Numbered from the stretch's first letter, positions 21,731 through 33,306 are shown. The stretch: DNA of 64,000 bases from Bostrychus sinensis (GCA_020698575.1 CM036254.1:2462383-2526382); one strand, 5' to 3'. Numbers and translations are program-made. Notes: generated from the letters alone by a model not told the origin.

Positions 21731-22496
21731 TTTGCTGCTGGCAGTCTGCCTCTGGACTTGGCAGAGCCTGGGTCACATGGGGTCCGGGGGTTTGGCAGGA
21801 GGGGCGTGCACGTGTGGCTCCTGTAAGTGTGTATGAGGCAGGAGCGTGCACGTGGCCGGTGTGAGTCTGCGCCTGTACGGTAGTGAGCTGTGGCTATATA
21901 TTTGGGGATAATTCGCTTGATCGTTTTGTGCACTAAATAATAAACTGTGAGCCATTCTTGTTTATTTTTAACTCTTGTATTGTTTGCTTTTTTTGTTTAC
22001 CAACCATGGAAAAACCTCATAAGAAAACATAGAAACATACAAACTCAAGAGAGAGTCAGACAGAAATGGAAAGAGACGAGGAGAGGAGTACAGTCTGTAT
22101 TTGTAAACAGCATCAGAGTTTATTGTTGCTTAGTTTTTACAGATATTTTTTGCATGAACATACGTCAAAGCACATTCTGTCTGTAAATCCTAAATCCACT
22201 TTGTGCAGAGGTGAGGTATAAGACGTCACTGTTACTGAGTTTAGTCCACAGATGCTCATTTTATTATCTTCAATGAAGACAATAAAAATGTCCCACCAAT
22301 AGAATATGTTTTATTCTGATTAAAATGATAATTATCACTCATCCCAGTGTTTATTTTCTGAATGAACTGGTTTCTTACATAAATCTAAAACCGAACGGCT
22401 CTTTGAAATGAACAGATCCCAAAAATTCGGCTCTTGTTAAAAAGCCAGAAATCCCATCTCTAGTAAGTAAAGATTAACACTAGGTCCTCATATAAC
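21731..22496. other. unannotated non-coding sequence
   Basis: AT-rich sequence without recognisable gene, RNA or defined repeat. Confidence 0.5.
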
Positions 22497-23040
22497 TTGA
22501 GGCATACTGAGCAGCTGTTTTTCTATGTTCCCAAGATTAACAAAGAAATTGGGCGTCGAGCATTTAAATTCAAAGCTCCATCTGATTGGAACAACTTACC
22601 TTGCTCAATCAGATCTATTTCCTCTGTTCATGTCTTTAAGGCGTCTGTATTTAACCACTTGAAAACGATATGTTCTTGTTTTTGATTGTGCTCTGTTTTT
22701 GTAATAATTCTGGTTTAATCTGAATTATTATTCATTTTTGCCAGTTAAATAAGTGTGTGTATGTACATGGGTATAAGGGCATACTGTATTTATTATGTTG
22801 TAAGTGAGTAATTGGTGCATGTATTCCATTTGTAGTGGGTAGGCTGGTTTATAATCAGGTAGAATAGACTTGGAGAACTTTTTGTCTGTTGGTGTGAATG
22901 TTGTGTACTGTGATTGTCTTTATGTATTGTATTTCTGTTCTCTGTATCACTGTTTGTCTGTGCTGAGGACCCCCTCGAAAACGAGATGGTGCATCTCAAG
23001 GGGTTATACTCTAAATAAATACATTTCAAATAAATAAAAC
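22497..23040 (+). mobile_element. LINE reverse-transcriptase C-terminus and 3' UTR
   Basis: The frame at 22497-22685 contains GRRAFKFKAPSDWNNLP, the characteristic C-terminal motif of L2/CR1/Rex1-type LINE polyproteins, followed by a hydrophobic end and a stop. The 3' UTR then carries GAGGACCCCCTCGAAAACGAGATG and CATCTCAAGGGG and ends in AAATAAATA repeats, a typical LINE tail. It is strongly 5'-truncated and inactive. Confidence 0.75.
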
Positions 23041-24330
23041 ACTAAACACGAGGGTAAACAGACAGCAAAATGCCTTAGTACCATATTTTTAGATTAACTC
23101 CCAACAAAAATCCTAAAGGTAGCCGAAAGCAAAAAACAAAACAACACTAACAAACAAACATAGTTGCAGAATCAGTCAATATGCTAAATGCTACATGCTA
23201 AAGTTTGAAAGTTCAGCAGATTGATGAGAAAAAGGAAGGATATGTTTTGTGCCAGTCCCAAGCCCGGATAAATGGAGAGAGTTGTGTGTCAGAAAGGGCT
23301 TTGGGAGTCGATTTGCTGCGGTGTCCCCAGAAGGAAAAAAGCCAAAGGAAGGACAAATGAAAGCAGAAATCTGGGACTAAACCAAGACTTAATCTGGATC
23401 TAAACCAGGGCTAAACCACGAGAAAACACAGAAAACAGAAGAAGATTGAATTAAGACAAAACACAGGGCTAAAAAAGAACTAAACCAGGACCAAACCTCG
23501 ACCCTAAACCTGGACTAAATCAGGTTGAAACCAGGAATGGACCAGGACTAAACCACACATAAATAAGTTTATGAGAAGCCTGGAGAATCTGAGGTCACCA
23601 GAAACTGTGGAAAGTGTTTACATTAAAACTTACAGTAATAATGAATCCACTAGAACCAGGTCCAGGTCTAAACCCGGACTTCCTTCAGGACTCGCTGAAG
23701 GACGTGTGCTGAGAGATGTGCAGTTGTTTTGTCTTCCTCCTCCTCCTCTGTGTGTGTGAATGAATGAACTGTAAACCCAACAGAGAGAGGAATGTGGACA
23801 GGGATGAGCCGGACCACAGAGCCCGGGCTCCGAGGAAAAACCTAAGACTTCAGATCTGGATCAAGTCTAGACCTGCCCCCAGTGTGGTCTCCTCTGTTCT
23901 CTCTTTACTACGATCCTGCAAAGTCATCTTTATACAACCTCAGAGTCACGGATGTAGATGTGGATTCTGGAGCATCCTGAGATCTCGGACACTAACTTCA
24001 CTCACTAAAAGAGCAAGTGATTTCTTTCTTTTTGTAGTTTCTGTACTATTGAGAGCATTTACCCATGAACTCGATGGTGTTTGAGTTTGAGTCCCGGTCT
24101 GGGCGTTACCATTGTGAGATAAAACCATGGTCCTAGCGCAGGTCTGTTTTGGATTTTTCTTCTTTTTTGGAAACGTTGTGTGTTTTTGCTCATTGATACT
24201 CAGTTTCCTTGTTAAAAAAAAGACAGTTTAACCGATTATCAGAGTAATCGTTAGTTGCAGCCTCTATCCAGTTACACTCAGAGGTAGTTTCATCTGTGTT
24301 CGTTTGGGAGACTTTGTAGAGAAAAGCAAC
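23041..24330. other. unannotated sequence with degenerate 11-mers
   Basis: A dispersed CCCAAGCCCGGATAAATGGAG piece lies at 23256-23277. Diverged 11-mer units (ACCAGGGCTAA-like) are at about 23371-23560. The end of a GTTAGTTGCAGC-type MITE is at 24240-24262. No exon is recognised. Confidence 0.5.
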
Positions 24331-25660
24331 AGGCAAGGCAAGTTTATTTGTAAAGCACCATTCATACACAGAGCTAATTCAAAGTGATTTACAGAAAAAA
24401 TGACAAGGTAAAAGTACATGGATAAGAAGTATAATTAAAACAGTAAACTCACATTTAAATATTATAAGTAAGAATCAATTTACAATTAAATTAAAAGAGA
24501 AAAATGCAGATAAAACACTTTCAGATATCATATGCACAGCTAAAAAGAACAGTTTTAAGTCTGGACTTGAACATTGACAGAGCAGAGGCCTGGCTAACAT
24601 CGTCAGGACGACTGTTTCCAGAGTTTAGTTAGTCCTGACTCTGGGCCCAGGCAGAGACCTGTCCCCTGAGGTCCTCAGAAGTCCACGCGGAGACCGTGTC
24701 CCTGGAGGTCCTTCAGAGGTCCCAGCGGGAGAACATGTCCCTGAGGGATCCTCAGAGTCCCCAGCGGAGACCTGTCCCTGAGGTCCTCGAGTCCAGGGAG
24801 TACCTGTTGAAGGGGCCTCAGAGTCCCAGCAGGGACCTGTCCCTGAGGTCCTCAGAGTCCCAGCGGAGACCTGTCCCTGAGGTCCTCAGGAGTCCCAGCG
24901 GAGACCTGTCCCTTGAAGGGTCCTCAGGACGTGCCCGCGGAGGACCTGTCCCCCTGAGGTCCTCAGGAGTCCCAGCAGAGGGACCTGTCCCCTGAGGGGT
25001 CCTCCAGGAGTCCCAGCAAGAGACCTGTCCCCGAGGTCCTCAGAGTTCCCAGCAGAGACCTGTCCCCCGAAGTTCCTCAGGAGTCCCAGCAGAGACTGTC
25101 ACCTGAGGTCCTCAGGAGTCTCCCAGCAGAGACCTGTCCCTGAGGTCCTCAGAGTCCCAGCAGAGACCTGTCCCCTGAGGTCCTCAGAGTCCCAGCAGAG
25201 ACCTGTCCCCTGAGGTCCTCAGAGTCCCAGCAGAGACCTGTCCCTGAGGTCCTCAGAGTCCCAGATGGTTCATATGGGACCAGTCAGAGATGGAGTGTGA
25301 TGCTAAGCCATGGAGAGACTTCTTTAAAGTCTGTTCTCTGAGCGACAGGAAGCAGAGACCTGAGGACAGGACTTATATGGTCGTACTTCCTGGTTTTAGT
25401 CAGGACCACAGCTGGTTTAGTGAGTCCAGTGAGCAGTGTTACAGGAGTCTAACCTGCTGGAGATGAACACATGAATAAGTCTCTCTAGGTCTGGTTTAGA
25501 CAGGAAACCTTTGATTCTGGCGATGTTTGTGAGAAGGTAAAATGCTGATGATGTTATAGATTTAATGTGACGGCTGAAGTTCAAGTCGGAGTTGAACATT
25601 TCTGACCTGACTTTAGGTTTTAGAGAAAGAGAATTAGGACGACTGACCTCATATGAAGTA
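24331..25660 (-). mobile_element. L2-like LINE fragment containing an expanded VNTR
   Basis: On the minus strand, 25671-25417 encodes DLNFSRHIKSITSSAFYLL, NIARIKGFLSKPDLERLI and FISSRLDSCN, a typical L2-clade reverse-transcriptase segment. Continuing to about 25265, decayed VLRSL-PVAQRTDFK and YEPSGTLRTSGTGL motifs follow. The segment encoding GTLRTSGTGL is then expanded into the 24650-25263 tandem array. The 3' end (24331-24640) contains the tail TTTATTTGTAAAGCACCATTC read on the plus strand. A related unexpanded copy is at 46450-46690. Confidence 0.75.
24650..25263. repeat. 34-35-bp VNTR inside a LINE reading frame
   Basis: About 17-18 units of the form GCAGAGACCTGTCCCTGAGG-TCCTCAGAGTCCCA, with small indels and runs of extra C or G. 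The unit exists once, unexpanded, in the sister LINE copy at about 46604-46638. A 99-codon plus-strand frame at 24696-24995 is a by-product of the repeat. Confidence 0.92.
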
Positions 25661-25689
25661 AGAAAACGCACACCAAAAGTTCTCGCTGA

Positions 25690-25935
25690 TGAACTTGGCC
25701 CATAGTTTGTTGCTTTTCCATCCGGTCTGTTCTCATTTGGACACGCCCCGGCTCCGGTCCCTGGAGGGGGGGCGGGGGGGGGCCTGGTCTGTCAATTATC
25801 TCTCTGTCGATCCCCTTCCGACCTGTGGCTGTATTTACGCGAATGCCCATTTTATCCATGGCTTCTAATGGCATATAAAACCTCCCATCACGGTGCCCGC
25901 TCTAAGAGGCTCTCCGCCCGTTCATTAGTGTGCGG
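25690..25935. promoter_or_regulatory. candidate conserved non-coding element 4
   Basis: After a G-rich run (25770-25791), a high-complexity stretch contains CTGTCAATTATCTCTCTGTCG, GTATTTACGCGAATGCCC, TTTATCCATGGCTTCTAATGGC and CCGTTCATTAG. It is repeat-free and GC-balanced, with no domain in any frame. A regulatory role is inference from texture. Confidence 0.35.
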
Positions 25936-26284
25936 TGGTTCTGGACCGGGGCTGGCGCAGGAGTCGTAGCAGTGCAGTGGTGGGTTGGGGGGGGGGGAGG
26001 GGGGGTAACGGTGCCCATCGTGTGGTACAGCAGCACTCAGGGTGGGGCCGGTCTAAAGGGAACCAGAGCCCCCACTCCACTTTCCCAAATCACTAATGGA
26101 GGATCGAACGCAGACAGAGGGAGAAGTTTCAGACAAGTTTAGGACAAGTATTGCAAATAAATGTATTTCCTCTTACAACATTCTCTCAGCGCGCTACATA
26201 AGGTCTACTACAAAACTTTTAGAAAGAAGTTGTGTAAGTTTTTGTATTTTAACGATAGAATGTTAATGTTAATTATGTAAAAAA
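25936..26284. other. G-rich run and unannotated sequence
   Basis: A long G-run interrupted by A at 25984-26006, then non-coding sequence. Nothing else is recognised. Confidence 0.5.
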
Positions 26285-26600
26285 ACTGACCTATTGTATT
26301 GAAGTGTGGGGAAGTGCTTGTAAAACTTATATCAATCCAGTTTTCCTCCTGCAGAAGACAGCGGTAAGGATTATAAACCCTATATAAACCCTATATTTAT
26401 ACAGTTAAACTTACTGAAATTTGATGAATTAGTAGAATTTAATATTTTGAAAACTATGTATAAGGAACACCAGAAAGCCTCACCAACCAACCGTCAAAAC
26501 AGATTTATAAAAAGAGAAAGTATTTATCATTTAAAAGGAACTGAGGTTTTTAAAACACCCAGATTCAGAACGAATGAAATAAAAATGAAATGAATGTAAA
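26285..26600 (+). mobile_element. decayed LINE reverse-transcriptase C-terminal fragment
   Basis: From 26292 the frame reads YCIEVWGSACKTYINPVF, then LLQKTAVRIIN, the familiar C-terminal segment after the RT domain. After a disruption at about 26385 it resumes with LNLLKFDELVEFNILKTMYK and KGTEVFKTPRFRTNEIKMK. The order and motifs match LINE polyproteins with EVWGN...LQKKAVRII. This is a different family from 24331-25660. Confidence 0.7.
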
Positions 26601-26929
26601 ATGAAAATACAAAATACAAACATTTCCAAAATTACGTAAATTCTTTCAAACTTACTCGTGTGTGGGACAGTGCACAGTGTTTTGGGCGTAATGTCAAATA
26701 TTTGTACTTTACTAAACAACACTTTTAACTGCACCTGAATCCTACAATAAAAATTAAAATAACTTTAATCTTATAATCAAAATAGTTTCCTGCGTTGTGA
26801 CCTGAGAGAGGATTTACAGCCCACACAGAGCTCAGGAGCTCAGGCTGGGAGCTAAAGGTCAAAGGAAACTCTTACTGTGTTATTAACTTTGGTAAAATCC
26901 TCGTTTTCTTACACACAGTTAACATGATG
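26601..26929. other. unannotated non-coding sequence
   Basis: AT-rich sequence. Nothing recognised. Confidence 0.5.
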
Positions 26930-27073
26930 TCTCTGTTGTCTGTCTGTTGTCTGTTTGTTGTCTGTTTGTTGTCTGTTTGTTGTCTGTTTGTTGTTTGTTT
27001 GGTGTCTGTTTGTTGTCTGTTTGTTGTCTGTTTGTTGTCTGTTTGTTGTCTGTTTGTTGTCTGTTTGGTGTCC
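26930..27073. repeat. 11-mer tandem (TGTCTGTTTGT)n
   Basis: About 13 units of an 11-bp repeat unrelated in sequence to the ACCAGGACTAA family. The 63-codon Cys/Val/Leu frame across it is a repeat artefact. Confidence 0.93.
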
Positions 27074-27399
27074 TGCTGTGTGACTGCTGTATTTTTTTAC
27101 AAAATCAAACTCTGAATGTTTAAAAACATTGTTTAGTATGAGACAGCGATATAAATATTAAGTTAGCACAACAGACATAAATAAATTAGAATAATTTAAA
27201 TGACCAAACTGTGGTGTGACAGAAAAAGTCACACTGCAGGACAATGTTAAATAATGCAGAAATAATAAAGTTGCGCTTAAAATTATTAATTGCTTACAAG
27301 AAACTTTTACGCTTAAAAAAATTATTTGAATTTGAATTTATAATTTAATATTTCTTGCATTCAAATTCAAAAGTTGTGTTCTATTGCAGGACAAAAAAG
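27074..27399. other. unannotated AT-rich sequence
   Basis: No recognisable gene or repeat. Confidence 0.5.
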
Positions 27400-29930
27400 T
27401 CAGAGCAGAGTCAGAGTCAGAGTCAGAGTCAGAGTCAGAGTCAGAGTCAGAGTCAGAGCAGACAGAGTCAGAGTAGACAGAGTCAGAGCAGACAGAGTCA
27501 GAGCAGACAGAGTCAGAGTCAGAGTAGACAGAGTCAGAGTCAGAGCAGACAGAGTCAGAGTCAGAGTCAGAGTAGACAGAGTCAGAGCAGACAGAGTCAG
27601 AGTCAGAGTCAGAGTCAGAGTCAGAGTCAGAGTAGACAGAGTCAGAGCAGACAGAGTCAGAGTCAGAGTAGACAGAGTCAGAGTCAGAGTCAGAGTAGAC
27701 AGAGTCAGAGCAGACAGAGTCAGAGTCAGAGTCAGAGTCAGAGTCAGAGTCAGAGTAGACAGAGTCAGAGCAGACAGAGTCAGAGTCAGAGTAGACAGAG
27801 TCAGAGTCAGAGCAGACAGAGTCAGAGTCAGAGTAGACAGAGTCAGAGTCAGAGCAGACAGAGTCAGAGTCAGAGTAGACAGAGTCAGAGTCAGAGTCAG
27901 AGTCAGAGTCAGAGTAGACAGAGTCAGAGCAGACAGAGTCAGAGTCAGAGTCAGAGCAGACAGAGTCAGAGCAGACAGAGTCAGAGTCAGAGTAGACAGA
28001 GTCAGAGTCAGAGCAGACAGAGTCAGAGCAGACAGAGTCAGAGCAGACAGAGTCAGAGTCAGAGCAGACAGAGTCAGAGCAGACAGAGTCAGAGCAGACA
28101 GAGTCAGAGTCAGAGTAGACAGAGTCAGAGCAGACAGAGTCAGAGTAGACAGAGTCAGAGTCAGAGTAGACAGAGTCAGAGTCAGAGCAGACAGAGTCAG
28201 AGCAGACAGAGTCAGAGCAGACAGAGTCAGAGTCAGAGTAGACAGAGTCAGAGTCAGAGCAGACAGAGTCAGAGTCAGAGCAGACAGAGTCAGAGTAGAC
28301 AGAGTCAGAGTCAGAGTCAGAGACAGAGTAGACAGAGTCAGAGTCAGAGTAGACAGAGTCAGAGCAGACAGAGTCAGAGTCAGAGTCAGAGTAGACAGAG
28401 TCAGAGTCAGAGTCAGAGTCAGAGTCAGAGTAGACAGAGTCAGAGTCAGAGTCAGAGACAGAGTAGACAGAGTCAGAGTCAGAGTAGACAGAGTCAGAGT
28501 CAGAGTAGACAGAGTCAGAGCAGACAGAGTCAGAGTCAGAGTCAGAGCAGACAGAGTCAGAGCAGACAGAGTCAGAGTCAGAGTCAGAGTAGACAGAGTC
28601 AGAGTCAGAGTCAGAGTAGACAGAGTCAGAGTCAGAGTCAGAGTAGACAGAGTCAGAGCAGACAGAGTCAGAGTCAGAGCAGACAGAGTCAGAGTCAGAG
28701 TAGACAGAGTCAGAGTCAGAGACAGAGTAGACAGAGTCAGAGTCAGAGTAGACAGAGTCAGAGTCAGAGTCAGAGTCAGAGTCAGAGTCAGAGTCAGAGT
28801 CAGAGACAGAGCAGACAGAGTCAGAGTCAGAGTAGACAGAGTCAGAGTCAGAGTCAGAGTCAGAGTCAGAGTAGACAGAGTCAGAGCAGACAGAGTCAGA
28901 GTCAGAGTAGACAGAGTCAGAGTCAGAGCAGACAGAGTCAGAGTCAGAGTAGACAGAGTCAGAGTCAGAGCAGACAGAGTCAGAGCAGACAGAGTCAGAG
29001 TCAGAGTCAGAGCAGACAGAGTCAGAGCAGACAGAGTCAGAGTCAGAGTAGACAGAGTCAGAGTCAGAGCAGACAGAGTCAGAGCAGACAGAGTCAGAGC
29101 AGACAGAGTCAGAGTCAGAGTAGACAGAGTCAGAGTCAGAGTCAGAGTCAGAGTCAGAGTAGACAGAGTCAGAGCAGACAGAGTCAGAGTCAGAGTCAGA
29201 GCAGACAGAGTCAGAGCAGACAGAGTCAGAGTCAGAGTAGACAGAGTCAGAGTCAGAGCAGACAGAGTCAGAGCAGACAGAGTCAGAGCAGACAGAGTCA
29301 GAGTCAGAGCAGACAGAGTCAGAGCAGACAGAGTCAGAGCAGACAGAGTCAGAGTCAGAGTAGACAGAGTCAGAGTCAGAGCAGACAGAGTCAGAGTCAG
29401 AGCAGACAGAGTCAGAGCAGACAGAGTCAGAGTAGACAGAGTCAGAGTCAGAGTAGACAGAGTCAGAGTCAGAGCAGACAGAGTCAGAGCAGACAGAGTC
29501 AGAGCAGACAGAGTCAGAGTCAGAGTAGACAGAGTCAGAGTCAGAGCAGACAGAGTCAGAGTCAGAGCAGACAGAGTCAGAGTAGACAGAGTCAGAGTCA
29601 GAGTCAGAGTCAGAGACAGAGTAGACAGAGTCAGAGTCAGAGTAGACAGAGTCAGAGCAGACAGAGTCAGAGTCAGAGTCAGAGTAGACAGAGTCAGAGT
29701 CAGAGTCAGAGTCAGAGTCAGAGACAGAGTAGACAGAGTCAGAGTCAGAGTAGACAGAGTCAGAGCAGACAGAGTCAGAGTAGACAGAGTCAGAGTCAGA
29801 GTAGACAGAGTCAGAGTCAGAGTCAGAGTAGACAGAGTCAGAGTCAGAGTAGACAGAGTCAGAGTCAGAGTCAGAGTAGACAGAGTCAGAGTCAGAGTCA
29901 GAGTAGACAGAGTCAGAGTAGACAGAGTCA
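27400..29930. repeat. 2.5-kb hexamer/nonamer array (CAGAGT/CAGAGYAGA)n
   Basis: The array is built from the 6-mer CAGAGT and 9-mers CAGAGCAGA and CAGAGTAGA, with rare AGAGACAG variants. Larger blocks of several hundred bases are duplicated, with similar unit orders starting near 27870 and 29130. All unit lengths are multiples of three and lack stops in several frames. Very long frames therefore appear on both strands (Ser-Gln-Ser-Arg or Arg-Val-Asp on plus, Asp-Ser-Val-Tyr/Cys on minus). They are not genes. Confidence 0.98.
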
Positions 29931-31136
29931 GATGCTTCAGATTTTAGCTTCATTAAACTGAAACGCTGCTGAGATAATCGTTTAGACAAAAATCCCCAAA
30001 GTAGCTGTCCATGTTTTCTTGTTTTTGTCCCGACTGTATCTGATAATAAAAAGTAGGCCGGTGCTGTTGTGGAATTTTTATTCCTGCAAAGATTTTCCTG
30101 TGTTTTAACGATCGTTTGGAGAGATTGTGAACTAAACATTCAAAAGTCTGATTCTGGTCTAGTTTTAGAGATCAGCCTCCACTTTGACCACTTCTTTTTT
30201 CCATCATTACTCGCATGACAAATTGACAGCACTTTCCTGCTCGAGTTTGTCTTAAACTGCCAATCCATCAGCCTTCTGTGGGTTTTTCTACTTCATTTGA
30301 TGTCGGTTCCAGTCAAACCAAAGCCTCCTCTCTGTCTTTTAACTCCAGCCTTAGCTCCTGTGTTTCTCTTGGAGGTCTTCACATTATCGTTGGCCTTAAA
30401 AGTTGGTCCAGCTCTGGTCTGGGTTTAAAACCTCAGGTGAAGTGCGTCTCTCTCTGAGCCGTGTGTTCAGCCTCTTTCTCAGTATTTTTTTTCTCATTTT
30501 TTCCTGTTTTGCTGGAAGATGTCTGAGTTCAACACCGCTCTAAAGTCTGAACTGAATCATGAATCAACTCTGAGCCTCTCATTCTGTTTGTGACTGAATC
30601 TGTTTCACTTCAGAGGCTCGACAGCGAGTTTTCATAGGCGGAAAGTAACTAGATACTTTAGAATATTTAGAAAATAGTTGTAGTATTTTATTCCTTGGGG
30701 GCAAAGTGGGTGATAGAAGTAGTAATAGTAATACTAACAGAGGCAGCTGGTCTTAGGTGAAGTGTGCAGAAAATATAAGACTGATGCATTATTATTGTTA
30801 TTAACAGCAGTAGCAGTAAAACAGAAGTATAAGTAGTAGTAAGAGTATTTTAGAAAGGTGCAACAATGGTAGTAGTAGTAGTAGTATCTTTAGTAGTGGC
30901 ACTAGACTGTATACTAGTAGTAGCAGTAAGTAGTGCTTTAAGTAAACTTTACACTGAATGCTTTTTACTTTTCCTTGAGTAATGATTTTGTTCTTTTACT
31001 TCCTTGAGTAATATTATTTTGCAGCACTTTTATTTGAGTACATTCTCGATTTTGACTTCTTCTTATAAAGTAGTAGTTCTGTGGTCCCAAATGTGAAATT
31101 AAATGAGAAGAAGGACATATTTGTTGGCACAGGGTT
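29931..31136. other. unannotated sequence with GTA microsatellites
   Basis: Scattered AGTAGTAGTA runs lie at about 30717-30730, 30830-30845 and 30869-30892. The flanks (about 30630 and 30960-31075, TTTTACTT-CCTTGAGTAA) resemble the TAAGTAAAAGTA-type dispersed repeat at 40198-40690. No exon is recognised. Confidence 0.5.
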
Positions 31137-31177
31137 CTATGTATTAGAGGTCAATATACTGGGCTGATTTTTGCATT

Positions 31178-31367
31178 TTTTAGACCAGTGGTTCCCAGCC
31201 AGGGATTCAGGACCCCCCCCCCCAGGCGGGGCGCCAGAGATTGCAGGGGGTCCACAGGCCTCTGTCTACAGTTAAGTTATTATCAAAATTTTACGAAATG
31301 GAATATGAAGAAAACTACTCCTAATCCTTTTTTAAAATATTATGTTTGTAGCCTGCCTGTTTTAGAC
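31178..31367. mobile_element. nested hAT-type MITE with exact 8-bp TSD
   Basis: 31186-31359 starts CAGTGGTTCCCAGCC and ends GCCTGCCTG. It is flanked on both sides by TTTTAGAC (31178-31185 and 31360-31367). It includes a C-run at 31213-31222. It lies inside the larger element 31145-32117 and is therefore younger than it. Confidence 0.8.
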
Positions 31368-31649
31368 AATTGATTTTTGCACTTCATGATTTTTGGTCAG
31401 GCATGTGAAGGAAGGACCCCACCCAGCAGCAGTTTGGGCTCTTACTCTGCAGTTCATAGGAAACATCCAAAATCTCTTTATCTCAGCCTGAAAAGCTCAA
31501 AATGGCAATAAAAAGATTGTTGTCATTTCTCTGGAACAGAAGCTGTAGAACAAACTCTCCCCAAGCTCTCGCTGCACAGAGTCTGACAGAGATGGACTCA
31601 TCTTCAAATGTCACTTTCTAACACATTTGTTTCTGTTTTAATAAGCATT

Positions 31650-32017
31650 ACTAAAACAAATATTCATTCATTTTCTACCGCTTATTCCCGTTAGGGGTCG
31701 CGGGTGACTGGAGCCTATCCCAGTAACTTTGGGCCGTAGGCGGGGTGCATCCTGGACAGGGGCCAGCTTGTCTCAGGGCTGACACAGAGACGAACACAGA
31801 CAGACAACCATTCACTCTCACATTCATTCACTAGGGTCAATTTAGAGTCACCAATTCACCAACACATGCATGTCTTTGGACGGTGGGAGGAAGCCGGAGA
31901 GAACCCACGGTAACACGCGGAGGACCTGCAGACTCCACCCACAGAGTTCGTGTGATGGTGTGTATTGGTCGGCCTGGGGCTCGAACCCACGACCTCCTTG
32001 CTGCACTAAAACAAATA
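31650..32017 (-). mobile_element. SINE/L2-type retroposon with 13-bp TSD
   Basis: 31663-32004 is flanked by ACTAAAACAAATA at 31650-31662 and 32005-32017, an exact 13-bp duplication typical of LINE-mediated insertion. On the minus strand it starts near a B-box-like GGTTCGAGCCCC (a truncated tRNA-like head). It continues through CTTCCTCCCACCGTCCAAAG and GGCTCCAG-type tail sequence and ends in AATGAATGAA units. It is non-coding. Confidence 0.85.
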
Positions 32018-32125
32018 GCTGTATTAAATCAATTTCTTTAAGAAAATTAAGAAAAACCCTACGTATTTGTCCAGTGTTTATCGGCATCGGCCACAGACAA
32101 ACTCATATCGACCTCTACTATGTAT

Positions 32126-32289
32126 CAACTTTTATTAATCTTACCATAATATATTTTATGTCATAAGAACCAAAAATAGTGGCACATGCATTTGAATCTA
32201 TCCATGGGTCTTAATGACAAAAGTGACGATGCAGAGCTTTAGGATCATTGTGGGATGAGAAGTTAAATCCTGTGCATGTTTTGTCCAAA
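32126..32289. other. unannotated non-coding sequence
   Basis: Nothing recognised. Confidence 0.5.
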
Positions 32290-32530
32290 CTCCTGTCTTC
32301 GCTGCGAGTACACGGTGTCCAGATGAGGACACACGGAGACGGCTGGAGTCGTTTGGAGTCGTTTGGCCCGAGCTGACGTTAAAAGCCTTTATTTCCTGAT
32401 CCTCATTGAAACTTCACCACAATCTCTCTCCCCGTCCTTTTACCGCTGATGGCCCATCGTCATAAATCCGTATTAAATATGTCCTCTATCGATTGGCCAA
32501 TTAAAGAGCCGAGCTGAGTGCGTCCCACCT
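32290..32530. promoter_or_regulatory. candidate conserved non-coding element 5
   Basis: A repeat-free island ending in a dense motif cluster: CCTTTATTTCCTGATCC, CGTCATAAATCCGTATTAAA, TATGTCCTCTATCGATTGGC and CCAATTAAAGAGCC. It includes a CCAAT word and several homeodomain-type cores. No coding signal is seen. Inference only. Confidence 0.35.
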
Positions 32531-33306
32531 GGGAGGGACGGGATGGACGGAGGGAGGAGGAGGACAAAAAGGAGAGAGAGTAGAGTTTTTTTTTTTTTTT
32601 TGGCAGTGAAAGTCAAGTCTCGGCTCGTCCGTTCTCCCTGGCTTCTGTCTGAGAGTGGGAGTGTGTTTGGGAGGGTTTTCTGTCTCTGTTTTCTTCCAGC
32701 ACAGATTTTTTGCTCATTTCCACAGACAAAGATAAGGATTTAGCCTCAATAGATTTTTTTGTTAATCCAGAAAACACAAATAAAATGAATTAATCAGTAA
32801 AACAGACCATGAATGCGTAGAATGGGAACCATAATTACACACAAACCATTGTATTTTTTTGTATGTGGTTAACAGCAAACAGCAGTGTCCCATATAGAAA
32901 GTGAACTGAAAACTTGCATCTTCAGTTCATGGGACACTTATTCAGTCTGTGCAGTGTAACAAATGGAACTGGGGCACTTTGGGTATGTGTAAGTTGCAGC
33001 TGTTTGTTAAATGATTACCAAAGCATAAAACTCTGGGCCCTTTAGATTGAAATATCTGAAAATTCAAGATATTAAAACATTGATTATAGCTTCAGTTTCA
33101 TAACATCTGTGCTAGTTAGTGGGACTGGAGCTGTAGTTATGAGCTTTTTTTTCATCTTTTGGCTGCTTCCTGTTTATTATTCATCAGTAGCATGGTGATT
33201 TGGCAGGGTTTTATGCCAGATGCCCTTCCTGGAGTGGTCTTCTCCCTGTCTTAAGCCACTCCTGAGTAGTTCTGTAGTAGTTTATTCTCAGGTGGTTAGG
33301 ACAAGA
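32531..33306. other. unannotated non-coding sequence
   Basis: Includes a T-run at 32587-32600 and a common repeat piece (CCAGATGCCCTTCCTGGAGTGG) at 33215-33240. No exon is recognised. Confidence 0.5.

Larger units (their letters stand above)
31137..32125. mobile_element. hAT-like element with exact 8-bp TSD, host of two nested insertions
   Basis: The element 31145-32117 begins TAGAGGTCAATATACTGGGC and ends GATATGAGTTTG-equivalent inverted sequence ATATCGACCTCTA. The octamer CTATGTAT is present exactly at 31137-31144 and 32118-32125, the 8-bp signature of hAT elements. It contains a second hAT-type MITE (31186-31359) and a SINE/L2-type insertion (31663-32004). No transposase frame remains. 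Confidence 0.85.

Noticed and set aside
24696..24995. 99-codon plus-strand frame
   Set aside because: It is the VNTR inside an antisense LINE. Unit indels break the frame outside.
27338..30139. 933-codon minus-strand frame rich in Asp-Ser-Val-Tyr, and 857-868-codon plus frames
   Set aside because: They are the translation of a stop-free 6/9-bp tandem array. Three long overlapping frames on both strands, no domain and no splice context.
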